Shown one piece after another: positions 1 to 9,065 of a DNA stretch of 64,000 nt. Origin of the DNA: DATFDN01 sp963767645 (GTDB lineage: Bacteria; Pseudomonadota; Alphaproteobacteria; Acetobacterales; Acetobacteraceae); NCBI GenBank assembly GCA_963767645.1, contig CAVYEW010000001.1, positions 310,001 through 374,000 of the forward strand, given 5' to 3'. The position numbers were made by a program, and so were the translations under genes. Each line of letters starts with the position of its first letter. The stretch's first letter is position 1. Under the pieces are notes generated by a model that was not told the origin of the DNA, searched no databases, and saw nothing but the letters and a program-made list of their open reading frames with translations.

Positions 1-17
1 CATGACGCGCGGGGAGA

Positions 18-419
18 TCAGGCCGGCGTGAACATCGGCACCGGCGGCCCGTTCTCGCTCGGCACGAACCTCAGCGCCACACGTTGGCCGATCTTGATGC
101 TGTCGAGGTCGCAATCGACGATGTTGGTCATCATCGTCGGCCCCTCCTCCAGCGTCACGTAGGCCATCGCGTACGGCACCTCGGCTCGCTTCATGACACT
201 GAACGAGTAGACCGTTCCATTGCCCGACGCCTCGTTCCAGGCCAGATCCTGGCTGAAGCAATGCGGGCAGACGGCGCGCGGGTACCAGTGCGACTTGCCG
301 CAGGCGTTGCAGCGCGGCACGAGCAGCTTGCCGCGCTCCGCCGCCTCGAACACGCGCCTGGTCTCGGGATTGCTGTTGATGTCGCCGACGAACGGGATCT
401 TGCGCTGCTGATAGGCCAT
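18..419 (-). CDS. DUF35 / OB-fold zinc-ribbon acyl-CoA-binding protein
   Basis: A 133-residue protein of the DUF35 family: an N-terminal rubredoxin-like zinc ribbon followed by an OB fold. The ribbon cysteines are C37 and C40 (CNACG) and C51 and C54 (CPHC); the OB part begins near the GTVYSFSV stretch. These proteins pair with thiolase-like subunits and contribute to acyl-CoA binding. The partner gene lies immediately upstream, and a GTG at 428 would overlap the thiolase stop; I chose ATG 419. Both genes probably form an operon that continues off the left edge. The substrate cannot be read from sequence. Confidence 0.85.
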   Translation of the reverse strand: MAYQQRKIPFVGDINSNPETRRVFEAAERGKLLVPRCNACGKSHWYPRAVCPHCFSQDLAWNEASGNGTVYSFSVMKRAEVPYAMAYVTLEEGPTMMTNIVDCDLDSIKIGQRVALRFVPSENGPPVPMFTPA

Positions 420-424
420 GTCCG

Positions 425-1594
425 TCACTCCCGCTCCATAATGAGCGTCGCCGAGCCGTGCCGCGAGCCGAGCAATCCGCCGGTGCCGTGCGCCAGCGCG
501 AGGCCGCAATCCTTCACCTGCACCTTCGGATGCGCCTCGCCGCGCAGCTGGCGCACCGCCTCGATCACCTTGGTGATGCCGCCGCGATTGGCGGGATGGT
601 TGTTGCACAGCCCGCCGCCATCGGTGTTGAACGGCAGCTTGCCGACGCCGGAGATCAGGTTGCCGTCGGCGACGAACCTGCCGCCCTGGCCCTTCTCGCA
701 GAAGCCGAGATCCTCGATCTGCATCAGCACGGTGATGGTGAAGCTGTCGTAGATCGAGACGTATTTGATGTCGGCGGGCTTCACGCCGGCCATCTCGAAC
801 GCGGCCGGGCCGGAGAAGCGGGCGCCCGAATAGGTCAGGTCGACGTCGCCGCCGTACTGGCCCTTGGCGGCCTCGCCCATGCCGATCACCTTGATTCTCG
901 GGCGGTTGAGGCTGCGGGCGATCTCGGGCTTGACCACGACCAGCGCGCCGCCGCCATCGGTGATGACGCAGCAATCGAACCGATGCAGCGGGCTCGCGAT
1001 GATCGGCGAGCGCACCACGTCCTCGACCGTCACCACGTCGCGCAGCAAGGCGTGCTCGTTGTACTGTGCGTGCTGCGAGGCGGCGACCTTGATCCAGGCG
1101 AGCTGCTCGCTGGTGGTTCCGTACTCGTGCATGTGGCGCTGCGCGCACATCGCGTACACGTTGGCGACCGTCGGGCCGTACGGGTATTCGAACTGCATGT
1201 CGGGCACCGCCGGGTTGCCGGCGCGGGGCGCGGTGCCGGTGGCCTGGCCTTCGCTGCGCGGGCGGCCGGCGAGCGTGATCAGGGCGACGTTGCAGCGCCC
1301 GGCCGCGATCGCCTCGGCCGCGTGCGCGACGTGCAACAGGTAGGACGAGCCGCCGATATCGGTGGCGTCCATGTGCCTGACCTTGAGGTTCAGGTAGTCG
1401 ATCATGTTGATCGGGCCCATGCCCGGCGCGTCGCCGGCACAGAAATACCCGTCCACGTCGTCCTTGCTCAGCCCTGCGTCCTTGAGCGCGCCCAGCGCGC
1501 ATTCGGCGTGCAGCAGCGCGACCGACTTGTCGGGCGCCTTGCGCGTCGGGTGCTCGAAGGCGCCGGCGATGTATGCCGCCCCTTTCAGGCTCAT
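425..1594 (-). CDS. Thiolase-like / lipid-transfer (SCP-x type) protein
   Basis: A 389-residue thiolase-fold protein of the acetyl-CoA acetyltransferase/SCP-x group that is normally encoded beside DUF35 proteins. C-terminal landmarks are NNHPANRGG and the HGTGG loop near the end. Where biosynthetic thiolases carry the nucleophilic Cys, this protein has an IGGSSY segment (about residues 76-81), so classical thiolysis is doubtful; Ltp2-type aldolases in the same family also work without it. The start is ATG 1594, preceded by a purine-rich GGGGGAGA site; an upstream in-frame start at 1669 lacks homology-like sequence. It is divergent from the P450 operon, so both may serve one degradative pathway (inference). 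Confidence 0.85.
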   Translation of the reverse strand: MSLKGAAYIAGAFEHPTRKAPDKSVALLHAECALGALKDAGLSKDDVDGYFCAGDAPGMGPINMIDYLNLKVRHMDATDIGGSSYLLHVAHAAEAIAAGRCNVALITLAGRPRSEGQATGTAPRAGNPAVPDMQFEYPYGPTVANVYAMCAQRHMHEYGTTSEQLAWIKVAASQHAQYNEHALLRDVVTVEDVVRSPIIASPLHRFDCCVITDGGGALVVVKPEIARSLNRPRIKVIGMGEAAKGQYGGDVDLTYSGARFSGPAAFEMAGVKPADIKYVSIYDSFTITVLMQIEDLGFCEKGQGGRFVADGNLISGVGKLPFNTDGGGLCNNHPANRGGITKVIEAVRQLRGEAHPKVQVKDCGLALAHGTGGLLGSRHGSATLIMERE

Positions 1595-1698
1595 CCGCTG
1601 TCTCCCCCTGAGATTCGACGCGAGTATGACCTTGCCTGGTCCGCTCGGCCAGCCCGCCGGTTCTGGCACGCGGGGGCCAGGTGCGCTAGCCTGCGCCT

Positions 1699-3117
1699 GT
1701 GTCAGACCTGTTCGTCCCGCCCAAGCCGGCCGTCCCCGCGCACGACCTGTCGATCGGCGAGTTCCTGCGCGCCGCGCGGACCAATGCGCTTACCATGTGG
1801 TCCGAACCCGCCTACGAGGACTGGTCGCGGACCGGCCGGTTCTTCGGGCGCACCAGCCTGCTGCTGAACGAACCGGCGGCGATCCATCGCGTGCTGGTCG
1901 ACAATGCGGGCGCGTATCGCCGCTCTCCGGCCACCATCCGCGTCCTGCGTCCGCTGATCGGCAATGGGCTGTTTCTCGCGGAAGGCGAGGACTGGCGCTT
2001 GCAGCGCCGCACCATCGCGCCCGCGCTCAGCCCCCGCGTGCTGCCCATGCTGGCCCGCCACATCGTCGCCGTCGCGTACGAGACCGCGGCGGCGCTCCGC
2101 GCGCAAGCCGACGCGCCGGCCGAGTTGCTCGGCATCGTGCAGCGCATGGCGCTGGAAATCGCCGGGCGATCGATGTTCTCGCTGGAGACGCGCGAGTTCG
2201 GCGCCCGCCTGCGCGGCATGCTGATCGAGTTCGGGATGCGCCACGGGCGCGTTGACCTCCCCGACATCGTGTTGCCGGCCGCCGTGCCGACCCTGGGCGA
2301 TCTCGGCCGGATGATGTTCCGCTCGCGCTGGAAGCGCTTCATGGACGAGATCATGACGGCGCGCGAGAAGGCGGCCCCCTCGGCCGAGGGGCGCGACCTA
2401 TTCGATCTGCTGCGCGCCGCGCGCGATCCCGAGACCGGGCGCGGTTTCACCCGCGAGCAGTTGCGCGACCAGGTCGCGACAATGATCCTGGCCGGGCACG
2501 AGACCACCGGCGTGACCATCTTCTGGGCGCTGACGCTGCTCGCCCGCGTCCCCGAGGTGCAGGCGCGGATTGCCGAGGAGGTGCGCGGCCTCGATCTTGC
2601 CGCCTTGGTCGGCCGCGGTCAGATCCCCGAGCTGCCCATCACCCGCGCAGTGGTGAGCGAGACGCTGCGGCTCTATCCGCCTGCCTTCGCCCTATCCCGC
2701 GTGGCCAAGGGCAACGACCGTTCCGGCGATATCCCCATTCCGCGCGGGGCGATCGTCTTGATCGCGCCCTGGGTGCTGCACCGCCATCGCCGCCTGTGGC
2801 GCGAGCCCGATGCCTTCGACCCCGACCGCTTCGCGCCGAACGCCCCCGCCCCGCCCCGCTTCGCCTACCTGCCGTTCGGCGCCGGCCCGCGGGTCTGCGT
2901 CGGCGCCCAGTTCGCGCTGGTCGAGGCGACCCTCGTGCTCGCCGCCTTCGTCCAGGCGTTCGAGGTGACGCTGGAGGGGTCGCGCCCGGTGCTGCCGGTC
3001 GCGGTGGTCACGACGCAGCCGAACCACTCGCCCGTTTTCCGCCTCCGTCCCCGTCTCAAAGCAGGAGCCGCGCATTGTCCGTCCTCGACGCCGTCCGTCG
3101 CACCCATCCCGAGCTGA
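1699..3117 (+). CDS. Cytochrome P450
   Basis: A 472-residue soluble bacterial cytochrome P450 with a GTG start. Key motifs are all present: the I-helix oxygen-activation motif AGHETT (about residues 265-270), the K-helix ExxR as ETLR (321-324), and the haem loop FGAGPRVCVG with the thiolate ligand C400. Such enzymes hydroxylate lipophilic substrates using electrons from a ferredoxin or a fused reductase; no redox partner is encoded nearby. The last ~14 codons overlap the next gene by 43 bp, which indicates co-transcription with the M20 hydrolases downstream. The substrate is unknown. Confidence 0.93.
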   Translation: MSDLFVPPKPAVPAHDLSIGEFLRAARTNALTMWSEPAYEDWSRTGRFFGRTSLLLNEPAAIHRVLVDNAGAYRRSPATIRVLRPLIGNGLFLAEGEDWRLQRRTIAPALSPRVLPMLARHIVAVAYETAAALRAQADAPAELLGIVQRMALEIAGRSMFSLETREFGARLRGMLIEFGMRHGRVDLPDIVLPAAVPTLGDLGRMMFRSRWKRFMDEIMTAREKAAPSAEGRDLFDLLRAARDPETGRGFTREQLRDQVATMILAGHETTGVTIFWALTLLARVPEVQARIAEEVRGLDLAALVGRGQIPELPITRAVVSETLRLYPPAFALSRVAKGNDRSGDIPIPRGAIVLIAPWVLHRHRRLWREPDAFDPDRFAPNAPAPPRFAYLPFGAGPRVCVGAQFALVEATLVLAAFVQAFEVTLEGSRPVLPVAVVTTQPNHSPVFRLRPRLKAGAAHCPSSTPSVAPIPS

Positions 3118-4244
3118 TCGCGATCCGCCGCGACATTCACGCCCACCCCGAGCTTGGCCTGGAAGAGCACCGCACGGCCGAGCTGGTGGCCCGCAAGCTG
3201 GAGGAGTGGGGCATCGAGGTGCATCGGGGCGTCGGCGGGACCGGCGTGGTCGGCGTGCTGCGCGCCGGCAACGGCCATGGGCGGATCGGGCTGCGCGCGG
3301 ATATGGACGCGCTGCCGATCGAGGAGGCGACCAACCTTCCCTATGCCAGCCAGACGCGCGGGGTGATGCACGCCTGCGGCCATGACGGGCACACGACGAT
3401 GCTGCTGGGCGCGGCGCGCTATCTCGCGGAGACGCGCGATTTCAGCGGCACCGTCACGTTCATCTTCCAGCCCGGCGAGGAGGGCATCGGCGGGGCGCTG
3501 GCGATGCTGAAGGATGGGCTGTTCGAGCGCTTCCCGTGCGACACCATCTACGGGATGCACAACGCGCCGGGGATGCGGCTCGGGCAGTTCGGCATCACGC
3601 CCGGCACGGCGATGGCGGGCGGCGCCTTCTTCGATATCGACATCACCGGCAAGGGGGCGCATGGCGCGAGGCCCGACGCCAGCATCGATCCGGTGCTGGT
3701 CGCCTGCCATGTCGGCGCGGCGCTGCAATCCATCGTCTCGCGCAACGTGCCCCCGCGCGAGACGGCCGTGCTGTCGGTTACGCGCATTGCCGCCGGGGAC
3801 GCCTACAACGTCATCCCCGAGGGCGCCCGGATGTCGGGCACGGCGCGGACCATGAAGCGCGAGACGATGAACCTGATCGAGCAGGGCCTCACGCGCGTCG
3901 CCGGCAACGTCGCCGCCGCGTTCGGGGCCGCCGCTTCGGTCGAGTTCCGGCTGATCTTCGCGCCCCTGCTCAACGAGGCGGAAGCGACGCGCGACATCGC
4001 CGACGCTGCCGCCGAGCTGGTGGGCGAGGCCGGCGTGGACCGCGACAAGCCGCCGGCCTCGGCATCGGAGGATTTCAGCTTCATGCTGGAGCAGGTGCCG
4101 GGCGCCTACATCAATCTCGGCAACGGCGAGCAGAGCGCGCCGGTCCACAACCCAGGCTACAATTTCAACGACGAGGCCATCCCTTATGGCAGCGCGCTGT
4201 TTGCCCGCCTGATCGAGCGCAAGCTGCCGCGCCAGGCCGAGTGA
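3075..4244 (+). CDS. M20D amidohydrolase (hippurate hydrolase-like)
   Basis: A 389-residue M20 peptidase of subfamily D (HipO/ILR1-like), a dinuclear-metal amidohydrolase that cleaves N-acyl amino acids. Metal and catalytic landmarks are HACGHDGHT (near residue 99), QPGEEG with the general-base glutamate, the GKGAHGARP dimerisation-domain motif and SASEDFS near the C terminus. The start is TTG 3075, chosen because AGGAG at 3063-3067 is well placed and because it gives the standard N terminus; it lies inside the P450 3' end. A second homologue sits at 9066-10241. Confidence 0.88.
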   Translation: MSVLDAVRRTHPELIAIRRDIHAHPELGLEEHRTAELVARKLEEWGIEVHRGVGGTGVVGVLRAGNGHGRIGLRADMDALPIEEATNLPYASQTRGVMHACGHDGHTTMLLGAARYLAETRDFSGTVTFIFQPGEEGIGGALAMLKDGLFERFPCDTIYGMHNAPGMRLGQFGITPGTAMAGGAFFDIDITGKGAHGARPDASIDPVLVACHVGAALQSIVSRNVPPRETAVLSVTRIAAGDAYNVIPEGARMSGTARTMKRETMNLIEQGLTRVAGNVAAAFGAAASVEFRLIFAPLLNEAEATRDIADAAAELVGEAGVDRDKPPASASEDFSFMLEQVPGAYINLGNGEQSAPVHNPGYNFNDEAIPYGSALFARLIERKLPRQAE

Positions 4245-4259
4245 GTGACGGAGCGAATC

Positions 4260-5651
4260 ATGCCCAGCCTTGATGGCGTGCTGGCCCAGGCCGATGCCGG
4301 GCTCGGGCAATCGCGGGAGCGGCTGTTCGCGCTGCTGCGCATTCCCAGCATCAGCGCCCAGCCGGCGCACGTAGAGGATTGCCGCCGCGCCGCCGACTGG
4401 GTGCGCGGCGAGCTGGCCGGACTAGGTTTCGCGGCCAGCCTACGCCCGACCGCGGGCCATCCGGTGGTGCTGGCGCACCATCCAGGGCCGGCGGGATATG
4501 CCGGGCCGCACATCCTGTTCTACGGACACTACGACGTGCAGCCGGTCGATCCCCTGGCGCTGTGGTCGAGCCCCCCCTTCGAGCCGCAACTGGTGGACGG
4601 GCCGCGCGGCAAGCGGTTCGTCGCGCGTGGGGCGGTGGACGACAAGGGCCAGATGATGATGTTCATCGAGGCGCTGCGCGCCTGGAAGGACGCAACCGGC
4701 GCCATCCCGGCGCGGATCACCGTGCTGATCGAGGGTGAGGAGGAGATCGGCTCGATGAACCTGGAGCCGTTCCTGCGCGCCAGCAAGGACGAGCTGGGCG
4801 CCGACCTCGCGCTCATCAGCGACACCGGCATGTGGGATGTGGACACGCCGGCCGTGACCACGCGGCTGCGCGGCATGGCCTATGTCGAGCTCACGCTTCG
4901 TGCGGCGACGCGCGACCTGCATTCGGGCCTGTTCGGCGGCTCGGCGCTCAACCCGATCACCGCACTGACCCGAATCCTCGGCGAGCTGAAGGATCAGGAC
5001 GGGCACGTCCAAATCCCCGGCTTCTATGACGGGGTGGAGACGGTGACGAACGCGCAGGCCGCCGAGTGGGAGGCGCTCGGCTTCAATGAGGGCGCGTTCC
5101 TGGGCGGCATCGGGCTGAGCGCGCCGGCCGGCGAGCGCGGGCTGCCCGCGCTGCAACGCCTCTGGGCGCGGCCGACCGCCGACATCAATGGCATCTGGGG
5201 CGGCTATATGGGGCCGGGCGCCAAGACGGTGATCGCCGCCGAGGCCTCGGCAAAGGTCTCGTTCCGGCTGGTGCCGCGCCAGGACCCGGCCAAGATCGTC
5301 GAACAGTTCCAGCGTTTCGTGGCCGAGCGCCTGCCGCCAGACGCGCGCGTGGAGTGGAAGCTGTTCGCCTCCGGCCCGGCGATCGAGGTGCCGACCGACA
5401 GCCCCTGGGTGCGCGCCGCCCGCGCGGTGCTGGGCGAGGAGTACGGCCGCCCCGCCGTGCTGATCGGCAGCGGCGGTTCGATCCCGGTCGTCTCGTCGCT
5501 GAAATCGGTGCTAGGGGTGGACAGCCTGCTGATGGGCTTCGGCCTGGATGACGACCAGGTGCATAGCCCGAACGAGAAGTTCGAGCAGGTGTGCTTCCAT
5601 CACGGCATCCGCGCGCACGCACGGCTGCTGGGCAGGCTGGCGGGGGTGTAG
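4260..5651 (+). CDS. M20 family dipeptidase (ArgE/DapE/ACY1/CPG2 type)
   Basis: A 463-residue M20 metallopeptidase of the long dipeptidase/carnosinase-like type. Visible motifs are YGHYDVQPVDP (metal His and Asp), GAVDDKGQ, the EGEEEIGS general-base and metal segment, HSGLFGGS in the dimerisation domain and DDQVHSPNE near the end with the last metal ligand. ATG 4260 has GGAG six bases upstream; a GTG at 4245 directly after the preceding stop is the alternative. With the M20D gene before it and the P450 it makes a tightly spaced catabolic operon, probably acting on an amide- or peptide-conjugated substrate. Confidence 0.88.
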   Translation: MPSLDGVLAQADAGLGQSRERLFALLRIPSISAQPAHVEDCRRAADWVRGELAGLGFAASLRPTAGHPVVLAHHPGPAGYAGPHILFYGHYDVQPVDPLALWSSPPFEPQLVDGPRGKRFVARGAVDDKGQMMMFIEALRAWKDATGAIPARITVLIEGEEEIGSMNLEPFLRASKDELGADLALISDTGMWDVDTPAVTTRLRGMAYVELTLRAATRDLHSGLFGGSALNPITALTRILGELKDQDGHVQIPGFYDGVETVTNAQAAEWEALGFNEGAFLGGIGLSAPAGERGLPALQRLWARPTADINGIWGGYMGPGAKTVIAAEASAKVSFRLVPRQDPAKIVEQFQRFVAERLPPDARVEWKLFASGPAIEVPTDSPWVRAARAVLGEEYGRPAVLIGSGGSIPVVSSLKSVLGVDSLLMGFGLDDDQVHSPNEKFEQVCFHHGIRAHARLLGRLAGV

Positions 5652-5659
5652 GTGCTCCC

Positions 5660-6337
5660 GTGACGCGGCTATTGCTGCGGGGACTGCGCAGCCCGCTCGC
5701 CGGCCCGTTCGATGTGTCGGTGGATGCCGGCGAGTGCGTGGCCATCAGTGGTCCCTCGGGCGCCGGCAAGAGCCTGTTCCTGCGCATGATCGCCGACCTC
5801 GACCCCAGCGAGGGCGAGGTCTGGCTGGACGGGCAGGAGCGCGGGAGCTGGAGCGCGCCCGCTTGGCGGCGGCAGGCCGTGTATGCCGCCGCCGAGCCGG
5901 GCTGGTGGGCGGAGCGCGTTGGCGAGCATTTCGCGCCCTCCGCGCAAGGCGCCGCCCGCGCGTTGCTTCCCGCCCTGAATCTTGCGCCGGCGATGATGGA
6001 CGCGCCCCTGACCCGGCTCTCCACCGGCGAGCGCCAGCGCTTGGCGCTGGTCCGCGCGCTGGTGCTCGAATCGCCGGTGCTCCTGCTTGACGAACCCACG
6101 GGCGCGCTTGATCAGGAAGCGACCGTGCGCGTCGAGGACATATTGCAGGCGCGACTGGCGCACGGCACCGCGATCTTGATGGTGACGCACAGCGCCGAGC
6201 AGGCAGCGCGGCTTGGAACGCGCCGGCTGCTGATGGCGAAGGGACGGCTGATCGGCGCGTGTGCGGCAGATGCTGGCCAGCCGCTTCCTGCAAAGGAGCG
6301 ATCGAGGACCCGTCACTTCCCCCGATTCTCGTTGTAG
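5660..6337 (+). CDS. ABC transporter ATP-binding protein, FetA/YbbL-like
   Basis: A 225-residue ABC ATPase starting at GTG 5660, nine bases after the dipeptidase stop. It has Walker A GPSGAGKS, signature STGERQR, Walker B LLLDEPTGALD and the H-loop MVTHS. The short N terminus and general layout resemble FetA (YbbL), the ATPase of the FetAB iron exporter. The membrane partner FetB is absent: the next gene is on the other strand and its 3' end overlaps this one by 25 bp. It could work with a permease elsewhere; the specific FetA assignment is tentative. Confidence 0.75.
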   Translation: MTRLLLRGLRSPLAGPFDVSVDAGECVAISGPSGAGKSLFLRMIADLDPSEGEVWLDGQERGSWSAPAWRRQAVYAAAEPGWWAERVGEHFAPSAQGAARALLPALNLAPAMMDAPLTRLSTGERQRLALVRALVLESPVLLLDEPTGALDQEATVRVEDILQARLAHGTAILMVTHSAEQAARLGTRRLLMAKGRLIGACAADAGQPLPAKERSRTRHFPRFSL

Positions 6338-8130
6338 TCAGCGACCGCCGCCAGGAAGCTGGCATGCACGAGGCCGAGCGGGAGATTGCCGAGCATCCGG
6401 CCGGAGCCTGGGTCGATTTCCTCCGGGAACAGGCCGAGGTCGTTGGCGTGCCGGAGACCGGCGTCGATCGTCCGGCGGGCGCGGTCGAGACTGCCCCGCA
6501 CCGCCCAGTAGTGCGCGATCCAGAAAGTCCCGGCGAGAAAGGCGCCCTCCCGCCGTTGCGCCTTCGAGCTTTCCAGGTGTCGATGGTACAGATCGCCGCC
6601 GGGGCTGTAGCGCTGCTCAAGCTCGCTGATGCTCGCCTCCATGGCCGGGTCGTCAGGGGCGGTGTAGCCCCAGACCGGAAACAGCGCGGCCGAGATGTCC
6701 ACCGCATCGGTGCCGGCAATGGCGGCATAGCCTCCGCCGCTCGTGCGGCACGACCGCGCGACAAAGGCGCGTATCTCTGCCGCCGCGGCGCGGTACTTGT
6801 CGGCCCGCGCCGGGTCTTCCGCGAACTGCGCTATGCCCTCGAGCGCACAAGCGGTGAAGACCTTGCTGGCCGTGAAGTGCCGCGCGCGCTGCTCCTCCCA
6901 GATGCCATGATCGCGCCGCGCCCAGTTCTCGGCGAGGAAGTCGGCAGTGTCGGCGACCACCTCCCAGTGCTCCCGCGGCTCAACCCGTCCATACGTCTCC
7001 CGCGCTCCGAGGAGAAAATTGGCCAGCGAGCCGAGCTGGAGCTGCTTGGCGGCCTTGTTGCCGACGAAGCTCGGCCGGCTGCCTCGGTATCCGGCCAGCT
7101 TGAGCCTGGACTGCATGGGCACGCGCTCGCCGCCGATAGCGGAAACCGGGTCCAACACCCTTCGGTATCCGGTTCCGCGCAGCCCGGCGACGAAGCCCAA
7201 ATGGCGGCGGGCTGTCAGTCCGTCCGGCTCAAACCGGGTCAGGGCGCGCACGATCATGCCGCTGTCGCGCAGCCAGGTGTAGCGGTAATCGTAGTTGCGC
7301 TTGCCTCCGATCACTTCCGGCAGCGATGTCAGTACTGAAGCGGCGATCCCGCCGGTCCCCTCGTAGACGAGCAGGCGCAGCGCGCGCAGCGAGGCCTGGA
7401 CCTGTGGCTGGTATGGCCCGTCGTAGGAGCAGCGCTCGGCCAGCTCGCGCCAGCCGTCGCGCGTGACCGAGAGCCATCGCCACAGCTCGGCATCGGTGAC
7501 GAACACCGTCGCCGCGGCGGCATCCGATAGCGCCGCCCACGAGCGTTCGCCCTTGGGCACCCTGGTTTCGATGCTGGCCCCGCGAATGCTGGCGGGATGC
7601 GAGGCGTGCAGGTGGAACCGGTCGTCGATCACCACCCGGTTGGGGGTGGCCTGGCGCAGCCGCGGAACGCGCTGGCCATAGTCGGGGCGGGGCGTGAGGA
7701 CGAGGCGCAGCGCCGCGGGCGCAGCGGTGAAGCTGCGGCAGAGCATTCCCCGCGGCACGTCCTGGCGCGGCAGGTTCAACCAATCGGTGATGCTGAGCCG
7801 TCCGTCTGGATGGTGCAGCGTCGTCTCCAGCACCCCGCTCTCGTCAAGATAGCGGCGGTGCAACGGCCGGGCACCCGGCAGATCGACGCGCCACGAACCG
7901 GCGACCGCCGGGTCCAGCAACGCACCAAGCAGGCTCGGCGCGTCGAAGCGTCCGGGAGAATACCAGACGACCTCGCCCGTGGTGCTCACCACGGCCGCCG
8001 TATGGCGGTCGCCGATGATCCCCAGCTCGGCGATGCTGGGATAGGACGATCCGAGCCGGGCGAACGGCGCGCTGCGCAGAAGATCGCTCAGCAGCTTGGC
8101 GGAGGAGCGTCGAAGGTCCATTACCCTCAT
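6313..8130 (-). CDS. Glycoside hydrolase family 15 protein (glucoamylase/trehalase)
   Basis: A ~605-residue GH15 enzyme with the typical N-terminal beta-sandwich and a C-terminal (alpha/alpha)6 barrel. Diagnostic stretches are YRYTWLRDSG (near 280), HGIWEE with the probable general acid (near 408), and LFPEEIDP with the probable general base (near 568). Bacterial members of this form hydrolyse alpha-glucosides, often trehalose. No signal peptide is seen, so it is probably cytoplasmic. The start is uncertain: ATG 8130 and ATG 8121 are both possible and neither has a strong ribosome site. It is divergent from the gene at 8181. Confidence 0.85.
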   Translation of the reverse strand: MRVMDLRRSSAKLLSDLLRSAPFARLGSSYPSIAELGIIGDRHTAAVVSTTGEVVWYSPGRFDAPSLLGALLDPAVAGSWRVDLPGARPLHRRYLDESGVLETTLHHPDGRLSITDWLNLPRQDVPRGMLCRSFTAAPAALRLVLTPRPDYGQRVPRLRQATPNRVVIDDRFHLHASHPASIRGASIETRVPKGERSWAALSDAAAATVFVTDAELWRWLSVTRDGWRELAERCSYDGPYQPQVQASLRALRLLVYEGTGGIAASVLTSLPEVIGGKRNYDYRYTWLRDSGMIVRALTRFEPDGLTARRHLGFVAGLRGTGYRRVLDPVSAIGGERVPMQSRLKLAGYRGSRPSFVGNKAAKQLQLGSLANFLLGARETYGRVEPREHWEVVADTADFLAENWARRDHGIWEEQRARHFTASKVFTACALEGIAQFAEDPARADKYRAAAAEIRAFVARSCRTSGGGYAAIAGTDAVDISAALFPVWGYTAPDDPAMEASISELEQRYSPGGDLYHRHLESSKAQRREGAFLAGTFWIAHYWAVRGSLDRARRTIDAGLRHANDLGLFPEEIDPGSGRMLGNLPLGLVHASFLAAVADYNENRGK

Positions 8131-8180
8131 CCTTGAGGCCTGGAGCCCTGAACGCACCGATCCGACGGTAGAACAACGAG

Positions 8181-9062
8181 ATGCCGGACCAAGTTCACGT
8201 CATCGGCGCATCCGGGCGATCGGGCGCGGCGGTGTGCCGGGCGTTGCTCGGGATAGGGCGCATGGTGGTGCCGATCGCGCGCGATCCCGGACGCTGGGCG
8301 GCGACCGGCATCGGCTTGGTGCCGCGCCTCGCCGATCTTCACAATTCCACGTCCCTCGGCGCGGCGCTCGCCGACGCGACCCTGGTGGTCTCCTGCGCGC
8401 ACGCCAGCCACGCCGGCAAGATCCTGCGAGCGGCGCCGGCCACGGCCCGATTCGTTCTGCTCGGCAGCACGCGCCGCTTCACCCGCTGGCCCGATGCGCA
8501 CGCCGCCGGGGTCATCACCGGTGAGGCCGCGTTCCTTGCCGCCGGAAGACCGGGCGTGATGCTGCACCCGACGATGATCTACGGCGCCCAAGGCGAGAAC
8601 AACGTGCAACGCCTGGCCGCGCTGCTGCGCCGTCTGCCCGTCGTCCCTCTGCCGGGCGGCGGGCACGCGCTGGTCCAGCCGATCTATCAAGGGGACGTCA
8701 CTCGCGCGATCATCGCGGCGAGCGACCGGAGATGGGACGCGCCCTGCACCCTCATCATCGCCGGCCCCGCCCCCCTGCCCTACGCCGATTTCGTCCGTGC
8801 CGTCGCCGAAGCCGCCGGGCTGCGCCCGCCGCGGATCGTCCCCGTCCCAGGCAGAGCGCTGGCCGCGCTCGCCCCGTTCTCGCGCCTGATCCCCGGCCTG
8901 CCGAACATCCGCGGCGCCGAAGTGCGGCGTCTGCTGGAGGACAAGGCATTCGACATCGCCCCGATGCGCGAGCGTCTCGGCGTCGCACCGGTGCCGCTCG
9001 CCGACGGTCTTGCGCGCACCTTCGCTCCGCCGCACAACACGCAGGGTCACGCCGGAGCCTGA
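8181..9062 (+). CDS. NAD(P)H-binding protein (atypical SDR, NmrA/NDUFA9-like)
   Basis: A 293-residue extended/atypical short-chain dehydrogenase-fold protein. It opens with the Rossmann glycine motif GASGRSG (residues 9-15), followed by a LGSTRRFTRWPD segment and a MIYGAQGENN segment typical of NAD(P)-binding epimerase-like proteins. There is no classical YxxxK, so catalysis is not assured; several relatives are regulators or complex I assembly proteins. Only three bases separate it from the M20D gene that follows, so the two are probably co-transcribed. Role unknown. Confidence 0.75.
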   Translation: MPDQVHVIGASGRSGAAVCRALLGIGRMVVPIARDPGRWAATGIGLVPRLADLHNSTSLGAALADATLVVSCAHASHAGKILRAAPATARFVLLGSTRRFTRWPDAHAAGVITGEAAFLAAGRPGVMLHPTMIYGAQGENNVQRLAALLRRLPVVPLPGGGHALVQPIYQGDVTRAIIAASDRRWDAPCTLIIAGPAPLPYADFVRAVAEAAGLRPPRIVPVPGRALAALAPFSRLIPGLPNIRGAEVRRLLEDKAFDIAPMRERLGVAPVPLADGLARTFAPPHNTQGHAGA

Positions 9063-9065
9063 ACC

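Noticed and set aside
1..3. Possible start codon (CAT, minus strand) of a gene running off the left edge
   Set aside because: Only three bases are visible and no good ribosome site precedes it, so no product can be supported.
2865..4370. Long minus-strand frame opposite the first M20D gene
   Set aside because: GC-rich DNA gives long antisense frames; the product is Arg/Ala/Gly-rich without family motifs, whereas the plus-strand protein has all M20 signatures.
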